A stretch of DNA of 64,000 nucleotides, from contig NC_031500.1 in the NCBI RefSeq assembly GCF_000237925.1, forward strand, positions 1,736,001 through 1,800,000, given 5' to 3'. The stretch comes from Schistosoma mansoni. Its lineage: Eukaryota > Platyhelminthes > Trematoda > Strigeidida > Schistosomatidae. The position numbers were made by a program, and so were the translations under genes. Position 1 is the first letter of the stretch; each line of letters opens with the position of its first letter. Positions 12,301-24,300 of this stretch are shown piece by piece. The notes beneath the pieces are model-generated. The model was not told the origin of the DNA. It worked only from the letters and a program-made list of their open reading frames with translations, and did no database searches.

Positions 12301-15300
12301 TAACTGACGAATGAATTCCAGATTAACAGACAAATGCCTTTATGATTTCATTTTATAACTGCTTAAAATTAAACATTGAAACATGTTTTTATAGAGTAGA
12401 TGGAATGTGGCTAGCAGTGGAATCCAAGACATGTATTTTGTCCTATTTGGGACTCGTCATCTTGATGTACCTGCATCTTAGAGTTGATATTCACTCAAAG
12501 ATTCGAAATGATTAGCTAAGCCGATAACCCACCAAGCGTTTAAAGCTAACCATTGGCTTGGTTTGAAGACTCCTAGGCTTGATGGCCCAGGACACAATCC
12601 CTGGTGGGGTTTATAAATGAGCACTTCAAGCGAGCTTCATACCAGGACGAAACAACTGTCCAGAGCTTCATAGTTTTAACTAAATGTTTGGCCAAAATCA
12701 GTCTGTGATAAGGAACTGCAAAATAATGTGTTCCTAATGACCAAAATATGTTATTAGAACATCAAAGAGATTTATGTAAATTGTTTAATTTGAAATTCTC
12801 CATGGATTGTCATCGATTCGAGGACCACCAAAATCAAAGAACACTTTTCAGTAGCGTTAATGTTGTTTGAGATGTGTAGATAGCCTCAACCATGAGACTA
12901 CCGGAGATCGAACCCAAGACTCCCGATACTCTTGGGATTTACTAAACCATCGGACTAACATGTCAAGGTCAATTAGTTCGTGGTACTGTTAGGCAATCAT
13001 TTAAATTTTTCAGTGATGACTGTCCCTCCCGTCAACATGGATAACCTTTATCTGTCATGATTCTTCACTCTATTCCTAAATGATGTTTATTCAGAATGTA
13101 GTCCATCTGTCGAGTAAAGATATCTCCATAAAAGCTCACTATCATGATCTATAAAAAGCGTTTTTTCATCGGTCTTCTAACCACACTGTTGTTTAAATAT
13201 TAAAGTACGTAAAAATATTATGTACTTGAATGAGCATTTAAGACAGCTCACATAAGTCTAATAGTGTGTATTTAGTGTTGATTTCTTGAAACATTGGTTT
13301 CCATCACTTCATCATATGACTTCCACACCTAGCTTTATTTCCCGTCGCTGGAACTAAGTGCAGGAAGCAGAAAAGTCATCAGTTTATGATATGGTGCTTT
13401 GGTTTGAAGAGTAGTTGTTTAAAAACTGGCATCTCTCAGCTCATCATGAGAGATAATCTAATTCATTACCTTAAGATGTTAACACATATGGATCAAAATA
13501 GTAGCCAGTAGTAATCATGCTTCTCTTCATTTACGTGGAGCATTTTTTTGATGCATAATGGTACCAGAGTTTATGTATTTTACATAACTACATAGATAAA
13601 GTCTATTCTTAGTTGAGTAAAGAAATTTGTAATTGATAAATGAGTTTGTCTATAATTTTTCTTCTTTTGTTTCACATCTGGTATTATGATGAATATAGTA
13701 TACGTGTACGTGCAAATCTTGGTGAATCAAAAAGGCCGTCGGCATCCAATGATCCACAATCAACAGTAGATTGTCAAATTACCGATGAAAAGTAAGTTAT
13801 CATCAATAATTTCATTAATTTTTTTACTTCATTGAAATTTGTCTGATCTATTCAACTGACTGATGAAAAGAAGAAGAAGAAGACTTATTGATATTAGAAG
13901 GTTGATAAACCTCTTGTTTGGTCTACTTATATTCATATAAGTAGTATATGGTGATGGTCAGACATAGAATGTATTTTGGCAGAAGACCGATAAGGAAAGA
14001 ACTGAAATGAAGCGCAATTGGTAAGAAAATGCATGAACAATGAAATCAGAGAAGGCGGACTGATATTTACAGAAGGAACAGTGAAGATTGAGACAATTGG
14101 TTGTTAATTATCAGAAGGGGTTTTGTGGAGATTTAGTATTTTCATAGTTGAAATCATGAGTCAATTGAAGATAGACCACCATGGAAAACCTGGAAGCATT
14201 GGACGGCCGTTTCGTCCCATTGTGAGACTCCTCAGCAGTGCGCACCGCACTCGCGAGATTCGAACCCAGGACCAACCAGTCTCGAGCCGGAGCCATTAAC
14301 CTCTAGACCACTGAGTCGGCATTCAACGGTGTTAATGTCTAACTTCAACTGATCCACGATTTTGAGCAACCGTTCACCAATTGTCTTCAGTTAGTTCCTA
14401 TCTCACAAACATACGTGGTTTGAACTCCATTCATAATAGGACGAAACGGCCGTCCAGTGCTTCCAGGTTTTCGATGGTGATCTAGCTTCAATTGACTCAC
14501 GCTTTCAACTATGAAAATTGGTTGTTAATTTGCAAACTGTTTGCTGTATGGTTATCAGAATCTAGTGAGATAGTCTGTAATTTGTGATTAAATAGATTCG
14601 ATTGTCCCCAGCCGTGTTTTGTTCACTACAAATCTACTGAATTTATGATTTGATATTATAGAGTGAATTTTAGTTAAACAAACGTTGAAAAATAGAAAGG
14701 ACTTGTTAAATGTTTTGTCCTATTATAGGACTTCTCAGTAATGCTTATCCATGACTTCAAGAGATATCAAAGATGGGTCATTCAAGCCCCTCAGTGATTA
14801 TATTACCTTTAGACCAATGAGTTTTCATCGAATGGTATACCAATAATCATCAAATGATCCTCACAGATTTAATGAGAAACCGTGACCAGTAGAGTTCAAA
14901 GATAGATATTAGTAATGGTAGTCAGCAATGCTTGAATAATATTGTGAACTGACTGAGACTAGAAGTACGAATCATTGGATACCAAATCGGCGGTTTGAAT
15001 GTTAAATGTTCACTGGGAGGTTTGACATTCTTAGAGTCTAATGACTGTTGGGTTGATAATTCCACACTTCTGAGGAGTTCTGCACTATAACAAAACAGTT
15101 GTCCAGGTCTTGTGAAGAATTTCAGTGGATTAAATTTTACTGACTAATTGTTCTATCTCTTAATAAACGTTAATTTAATAAAATTTTGTTGAAATATTGG
15201 ATACCTTAACAATAAACACATGGTATCTCCAAGGGCGTTACCATATAACTATTGATTAGACATATAATCGTTCACATATCTAACTACTTCACGACCATCA

Positions 15301-18300
15301 TCTATTGTTGCCATTAACAAAAGTCTCATTTCTGATGTGTGCAAAAGACTTAACCTGTCATGCTTTTTCACTAAAATTCCGGGCATCTTTCTCCAGTTTC
15401 ATTAGAAATGAGCAGATGTTTAATATTAGGATAGTATTACGATCCATGGCGTCCAGGTCAGATAAATATGTTATGTCAGATTATCACTAAGAGAACTTCC
15501 ATAGTAAATCCACCTTGAAGCTAATCACTAACGTGTTCAAGACTTATTATTATTACTACTGTGGTGTGTACTACTGATGTCTACATATATAAGTAGTATG
15601 TATCACCAGTTGAAAGTGAAATACCTGGTGGCAGAAAATTAAGAAGATCAAAGAAAAGAGAACACAAACAGAGAATGAATAATGTGGAAACTAAAAAACA
15701 ATGAAGTCTGAGACAATTGATTGATATTTTGCAAATGAAGTATTCACTATATATGGTTCTCAGATTTTATTAAGATGTTCTGTAATTTTGTATTCAATTA
15801 CATTTGATTGTCCCCACTTATGTCCTCATTCACTATACTACTACTCTGAAATAGTTTGAGTCAAATTTATTCGTTAAATGGAATTGTTGAAAAGAAATTA
15901 AGTCTATGAATCAGACTTAAATAACTAACTAAGTAGATAAAGTTAGATATGACTGTTTATGAATGAAGATGAGGAATTCGATACATTTAAAATATAAACT
16001 GAAAAGATTTTCAGTATTGGGTTTTGAAGATTGTTAAGTTTTGATTAAGATCATGAATTGATGAATGTTAGACCACCATTGAAAGCCTGGAAGTACTGGA
16101 TAGCTGTTTCATCCTAGTATGAGATTCCTCAGCAGTACATACTCACGATCCCACTCACAGGATTTGAACCCAATGGGTTACACTGCTGAAGAGTCTCACA
16201 CTAGGACGGAACGGTCACCAAAGTTTTCAATGGTGATCTAATATCAATCAATTATCGTTATTTCACCATTTTACTTAATTTTCATTTTAGAATAACCCTG
16301 GAAGAATTAGAGAAATGGGCAGAATCATTTGATATATTAATGAGAAGTTCAAGTAAGAGATTTTTTTGTTGTTCATCTTATTATCATGTCTTCAGTGTTA
16401 AGATATTCATATTCTATATTAAAGTATAATTTATTGATTACATATAGAGATATATTGTATCAGCTTTTATTTGTACTTGTTCAGGAGTGAGATCTGCTGA
16501 TGGTGATATAGTGTGAAGATTTGTAGCTCAGGTGGATGATTTTGATGGAGTTTTGTTTTCGGAGCTGGATGGTTTGGTTGTGTTATTTTTTGGTAGCCTT
16601 TCCTTTGAAGGATGATCTTTAAGTATTTTTCTCCATTTTTTCGTGCTGTAATTTTGTTGCAGTGTGTCCTCGCCCTCTTAAACAAGATTTGTACGCAGCT
16701 GATTTTGTGAGCTCTTGGGTTATTGCTATTATAGTTTAGAATTTAATCAGTGTTGGTCGGCTTCCTGTACACTTGTATCTCCAGTTTACCTGTGTCGGTT
16801 CTGGTGATTAATATATCCAAGAATGATAGATTGTCGTTTGACTCCTGTTCCACGACTAAACAATCCAGCTCAGAGAACAAAACTCCATCTAGATAAGTGA
16901 TATGGAGTCCCTACATAAAAAGTCATTTAATTATAATTCATTTTACTCAACAATCCACATGTCTTGATCACATCGTATTGGATACTACTATTGACAATAA
17001 TAAATATTGTTCGTATGACATTGGAATATAGTTACAAAGCAAGTTTATCAAAAGATAGAACTATTTGTAAGCAAAACTTTGCAGAAACGAGGGGGTAATA
17101 CAATACAGTATTTATATCCTTTTAATCCTGAACTGATGTACTGTAGAAAGGTAATTACATAACCATAACTTTTGATAACAATATTATATTTTCGATTGTA
17201 ACCTCAAATAACATGAACATTGACTATGTTATATCGTGTGGGTGCGTGCCCAGTTGATACATATGAACGTGCTGATTCCCGCCAATCAGCGAGCAGTGAA
17301 TTATCGATCATTATCAATCATTCAAATACAAGGTCATTAAAATAAACTAACTTGTGAAATGATAAAGATCTTCACTTCTATTCAAATTTATAATCAATGA
17401 TGTTTATCCAGAACATTAATGGAAGTGTTACAATTAGACTATCCAATTATAAGAGCACAGAAACTAAATTAAATTAGTCATTGAAAAGTTATTCCATACA
17501 GAATAAAGAGTAAGGAAGGAAACAGATCTTTAGTGATATATGAATATGAATTTATTAACTGAGCATAATTTGGTTAACAGATCCGATTATTGATTTATTG
17601 CACGATTATTAGCCAATGAGATTTAAGGGTTCCAAGGTTACCCTCAAAACCACTCACCTCCCATAAAATATCTTTTCTCTGATTGGTTGATAAGTATGGC
17701 GATAGTCTGATTGTTTGATGATATGAAGGAAGACATTAGTGAACGGTTGCTCAGTTTTGTCGATTGGTCGAGGTTAGACATGAACACCATTGTATGCCCG
17801 CCGGCTCAGTGGTCTATCGGTTAATTGCTCGCGCGCGAGACCGACAGGTCCGGGGTTCGAATCTCGTGGGGCGAGATCGTGGATGCACACTGCTAAGGAG
17901 TCCCACAATAGGACGAAAAGACCATCCAATGCTCCCAGATTTTCATAAACTATTTTTATGTATTTTTTTAAGGTGGTCAAAAAACATTTCGTGAATTTCT
18001 TCGATCTGAATACAGTGAAGAGAATATTATGTTTTGGTTAGCGTGTGAAGATATTAGAAAAGAAAGTAATTTAGAAATTGTTGAAGAAAAAGCTCGTATT
18101 ATCTATGAAGATTTTATTTCAATATTATCACCACGTGAAGTAAGTTAAAAAAATTTATTTTTGTATTTTGTTTGTTAACCGATTACTGAAATCTCCACAA
18201 AACTCGTTCTGATCTATAATCATATGCTCACTAGTGACTGACTTCATGAGATGTTTGCTGGAGTTCTAGTGAGAAGCAGTAACCAGCGGAGTTCAACTAA

Positions 18301-21300
18301 GTCTGTTGTAGAGATATCAACTCACTGAAGACAATTGGTGAACGGTTGCTCAAAATCGTGGATTGGTTGAAGTTAGACATTAACACCGTTGAATGCCGAC
18401 TCAGTGGTCTAGAGGTTAAGTGCTCGCGCGCGAGTCTGGTAGGTCCTGGGTTCGAATCTCGAGAGGTGGGATCGTGGATTCGCACTGCTGAGGAGTCTCA
18501 TAATAGGACGAGACGGCCGTCCAATGCTTCCAGGTTTTCCATGGTGGTCTAGCTTCAATCGACTCATGATTTCAACTATGAAATTACTTCTTTGTTTGTT
18601 AACTGTAAAACTTGAAAATGAATCAAGATCCACCCCAAACATACAGTTCAGAACATTAGTTTTTTTTAGCACTTTCATGGTATGGTAATAACAGAGTGAA
18701 GAAGCACAGGGGTGGCTATAATGGAATGTATTTTAGCACAAATTACAGACTATCCCACTAAAATCTGATAACTATACAGTAAACAGTCAAATTGCAAACT
18801 ATCAATGAATTGTCTCGATCTTGACTGTTCCTTCTACAAATATAAGTCCATCTTCTCTGATTTCATTGTTCATGCATTTTCATACCGATTGCGCTTCATT
18901 TCAGTTCTTTCCTTATCGATCTTCTGCTAAAATACATTCTATGTCTGACCATCACCATATATTACTTATATGGATATAAGTAGACCACACCACAATACTA
19001 TGTTCTTAAAAAGCAACCCATGAACTAGAGTAATCTGAATAGTTGTTTGTTGTCCTAGTTTAACGATGATCAGTAAAACATATTCATCAGTAACTGTCTC
19101 ATTTTTTTGGTGACTAAGTTGACTTCTTAGAGACATGTTGATGTTAATTACCAAAGTATATACGATTTCTATCCATTAATTTTATATTCTTCTAGAATTT
19201 TCTCATCATTTTAAGTAAAAATTGTCCATTTAATCAATTCAAATGACCAATTACAGGCTGACTTTGGTTCGATTTTTTTCTTTTTTTTTACCTCGTCGCC
19301 AGTTGTTATATCGTGTGAGTGCTTGCCCTGTTTAATATATAAACGTGATAAGACCGCCTATCAGCGAGCAGTGAATTATCGATCAGAGCAATGATACACA
19401 AAAGCCGTACGAGCAGTCTTGAGTACTTATCAGTCCTGCTTTCTGCCTAGTCCAGCCAGTTAAGTCCAGAACACCAATAATAACCTCTGCAATATGAATC
19501 ATTATTCTCAAACATACTGGGTTTATATACCAACCAAACCGACCACATCACACCACAAAATAGAAAATAACATTAGGACAAGATTCGGCAAATGTAGCTG
19601 TGAATAGGGGGGAACAGTAATTAATGGACTAGGGATAACTCAAGAATGGTAAATCGTATAATAATAGCCTATGGGTCAAAATGAAGCTTATAATAAAAGG
19701 AACACGAATATGGATACATTAGTGACTTAACAATTATACAATAGGAAATATACATATCATATTGGTCCATAAATAGTGTTCAAAAGTTACCGTTCATAAA
19801 TCTCCACGGGATATAACATTTTGGTCAAAGATATAGATAATGATCATGGTAACAAGAACTGTTAACATCTTACAAAATTGTCGAGTAGAATGAAGTTCCA
19901 TTGTTGAATTCATACTTGTATATAAAATCATAAGTGAACTTCCCTGGATAAATCTTAAACTTAGATAAAGTTATCTATCAGATTGACTTTTATATAGTTC
20001 AGATCATGAGTCAATTGAAACTAGACCACCATGGAAAACCTGGAAGCACTGGACGGCCGTTTCGTCCTATTGTGGGACTCTTCAGCAGTGTGCATCCACG
20101 ATCCCGCCTCGCGAGATATCAGATTGACTGTCATAAAATCTTCAAGAATATGTTGATAAGGCCTATCTCTAATTGAGTTTCATTTTCAGACATAATCATA
20201 TTCGTATTTTCATTAAATTTCAGTAGGATAGTTTTTCAGTATGGAGTTATGGTGTTTGTTAGATTTTATTGAAATCATCGGAGATGATCACACAATGTTT
20301 TGGATTGAATAAAGTTAGATATTGAAACTAATAAGCTGCCTTTATGTCCAGTTTTATACAGTCAGTCAGTCAGCTACAACGTAGGACCAGGCACATATAT
20401 GCATCGGTCCAAGTTGCCATACCCCGTTAGCACAACAAGATGAACACTGGATTCATAGAAGTAGTTAATTCAGTGGTGGTAGTATATAAAAGAAAGGTTG
20501 TATATAAGGATATAGTATAGGAAGAAAGACAGATATGAAGCAATTTTAATCTCAAGGTTTAAGGGAAGATAAAGAGTGTATACATCTACGCCATTGTGAT
20601 CGATTCTGAGCCATGTCACCTAGAATCTCCAACCATTGGTTACGATGACAACGGAAGGAAGATGTGCAAATAAGATCATTTAATGTATGATTTCCATATT
20701 TTACTAGTGCACTCTGAAATTGTGCATCAAAACAATAAATTTACCCCATCTAAGTTTTTGTTCACTACAGTGGAGCCAGTGATACATACTACCGAGGAGT
20801 TTTGTTTTTAAAGGGCCAATCAACTATACATCATTTTCATGGTTCAATAAGGACACTAATCTATTTGTTGTATTCATCAAAGATTAATATCTGTCAGGAT
20901 ACCATTGGAAACCAGAAAACACTAGATAGCTGTTTCGTTCTAGTATGAGAATCCTCAGCAGTAAGTACTTACGAACTCACAAGGCATCAGATCCAGAATC
21001 TTCAAGTCCATAAACCAATCCTTACAAAATCACTTCAATTATACTGTGGTGTGGGTTACTTATAACCACATAAGTAGTATATGGTGATGGTCAGGCATAG
21101 AATGTATTTCACTAGAAGATTGATAAGGAAAGAACTGTAAGGGAACTCAATTGGTATGAAAATGTATGAACAGTTAAATCAGCGAAGATGAACTGATATT
21201 TGCAGAAGGAACAGTGAGGATTGAGACAAGTGATTGATAGTTTGCAAATTAACTATTTACTGTATGTTCGTCAGATTTTAGTGAGATAGTCTGTAATTTT

Positions 21301-24300
21301 CATGTCTAATACACTCGATTATCCTCACTCCTATTCTTGTTCACTACAATACCATTGTAATCAACTCACCAGTGACTCACTTCAAGATTTTCGTGAAGTT
21401 CTGATGCGAAATCGTTACTTACTTACTTACTTACGCCTGTTACTCTCAATATAGCATAGGCCGCCGACCATCATTCTCCAACCCACTCTGTCCTAGGCCT
21501 TCCTTTCTAGTCCTATCCAATTTTTGTTTATTTTTCTCATGTCTGTCTCCATTTTTCGGCGTAATGTGTTCTTTGGTCTTCCTCTTCTCTTTTGGCCTTT
21601 GGCCGGTCCCAAGCCCGGGTAAAGGAGGAGGGTTGGGCATGGGGTTAGCGACCCCATCCCGTAGAAAACCAACTCGCTAAAAAACGCTAACCAGATGAGA
21701 AATCGTAACTGGTAGATTTCAGACATACTTTAAGTAAAACAGTTGTTTGACAGTTGTATTTGATGTTCGTCATGCTTTATCACTGATTCATCAAAATTCG
21801 AAACTACACCATTGTATGGTAGTGGCCAATTAATTTAAATGATCAGGTGATTGCTTTTAGACCTGAAGGTCATGCATTCGATCCTTGGTGGGATAGTGCG
21901 TGGGCGTTGCATGGTGTCTAATATTAGAACTAGGCAGCTATCTCTGTTTTTCAATGGTATCCAAATTGGGATTAATTGATGATGAATACAACCCATAAAT
22001 TAAACTTATTTTCACAAAACCCAATCAACTCACTAACAAGTCGACTTTTTACTGTCTTGGCAAGCTTTTTAAGTGATACAATCAGCAAAAATAAACAGTA
22101 TTCGTAAATTTTATTCAAAAAGAGTCATGTCTTTTTAACTTATCAGCTTTATTCCATCTTAATTTACTGAAATATCAGAATCAGGAAACGGTACGGTTTG
22201 CCTGATAAAATTCAGTAAGCTTATAAAAGGATTAGACAAAGGCATTATTGATTTTGAAAAATTAAGTTAAAGTAACTCACTCGTCAGGTACTAGGGTCTA
22301 AGTTACGCCCAAAGTGTAGTGATTAATGATACTTCACAGTTGTTTGAACTTAAGTAGGTGTGAAGGGGTTTCGAACCCTTCACCACTGAGTCACCATTTC
22401 AATGATTATTGAGTAAGAATGTATTTCTATATGATTATACATTTTGGAAAATTTTATAACCCACTTAAAATCATCATGTATACATTTATGTTTCCGTGAT
22501 TTTTTATAGTCAGAACGACACCCTACTTGACTTAGTTTCCCTGATATTTAATTCTAGTCAATGAAACATACCTGTCATCTCGAGAGAACTGATGTTCACA
22601 AATAGATTCTAACCTAGATCATCATACTATATGAACCACAACTGACTTCCTTTTTTTGATGGAGTTTTCTTCTCTGAGCTGGATGGTTTGGTCATGGAGC
22701 TTTCATCATCCTTCTGAGGGATTCAAGGTCGTGGCGTCAATTTTAGTACCTGGTGCTCACATATGATCGGTTCACAAAGGATTTCAGAGAAGACTTGACA
22801 ATTAAGCAGCTACAATAAATGAGATTACTAAGAAGTTCTTTTATTTGGAATCGCAGTAATCAAATGACTTGTAGACCTTGTTCAGACTTCCGTGATGTCA
22901 TTCGATGTAACATATATTTCGAAGAAAGACGTTTGCTAGAATAGGAACCTCTTTTGCTCGATCCAGATTGAAACTAAGGCATATTATAATAATTGCCGCG
23001 ATCTGTATAATAAAAGCACCAATAAAATTGGTTGCAATAATCTCAGATGTCACTGAAACTTAGGCTGTTCAGTGGTATGAATATTGTAGGGACATATCCA
23101 TAATAAAAATGATACATTTACACAACCGGAGTACACACAAACAATATTAAAGCTATGTGGTGGAGGCCGAAAAGGTTTTTGTGACCTTATCATGGCTCCA
23201 GAGACTGAGTATTATGGAGCCATATGGATGAGTTCCCCTACCTTATGCATTACGATTTTAGAACCTTTGAATCTTTTTCTAACCTTGACAAGTTTTTGCA
23301 CCATGTAAAAGGAAGTGTATCCACTTTAATTCTTTGGTTTTGCATAATATATTTTTACTCTGTGCTGAGTGTTTCCTGATTGGCTAATATTTCTCAAGGT
23401 CGTCCATAAATAATAATCCCGCCAGAATTCCTACTTCATTTTCGTTGGTTACCAGATGCAAGATAATAGAGTTTATCCTTATTCATAGTTAACAAATTTT
23501 TCAAATTAAACAGTCAATTTAACCGGTGTACAATACACTAAAATCAATTCCAATCTTAAGAATTGAATGTTTTAAAAGTGTAGCAATCCATAGAGAAAAA
23601 CAAACAAACAAGCAAACAGAAAAGGCAGTGGATACAGTTGAACAAAAGTAGACTACAATGTTTTCAACAAAGAATACATGATTTCTTCATTCAGAGAAAC
23701 AACTTGTGTTTATTTTTTCTACCCCATGAACATGGATAATCAAGTGGTTGTAGATGTATACCCTATAAACTCATTACATTTGTAAGATATAAGTAATCTA
23801 ATATATATCTTATTATTGTTTTCTCCGTTGATCATGAGGTTCTATGGTAGTGTTTGTCACTGAAAGGAGTATCAAAGAAGTATATTAACCTTATAAAGGC
23901 TCTCTACTCGAATACAGCTGAGCTTATGACAAACTGTCATCAGAATTGATTACCTCAAGTGGTGTTCGTCAGGGCTGTCCACTCTCTCCATCTTTGTTAA
24001 ACTTTGTCGTTGACATGCTTTTAGAGATAACACTTTCATCATCTAAATCTCCAGGAGTTGGACTTTTACGGGGAGACTCACTTGTTGACTTAGTATACGA
24101 CGATGACATAGTTCTATTTTGTGAAGATGATGACAAAATGTAGAGTCTTCTGACCACCGTGAGCATCAATGCCAGCATGTTCGGGATGCGATTCTCTCCC
24201 TCGAAGTGCAAAATGTTACTTCAGGATTGGGTTGCATCGACACCCGAAATAATGATAGGGAGTGAAGTAGTTGAGCGCATCGACCACTTCACTTATCTTG

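Larger units (their letters stand above)
13918..14640 (+). repeat. Family C repeat split by a family-B insertion
   Basis: Host repeat 13918-14109 and 14516-14640 (ggtctacttatattcatataagtag..gagacaattg / gttgttaatttgcaaactgtttg..gttatcagaatctagtgag). The interruption at 14110-14515 is flanked by a perfect 15-bp duplication. Confidence 0.8.

Noticed and set aside
18400-18470. True tRNA gene in the SINE heads (A and B boxes at 18.4, 17.8, 33.9 and 9.3 kb)
   Set aside because: The boxes are tRNA-like but no full cloverleaf with acceptor stem is seen and all lie inside repeated SINE units.
19304-19818. Full LTR retrotransposon in the RGS intron
   Set aside because: Only one LTR is present with no gag/pol sequence on either side.
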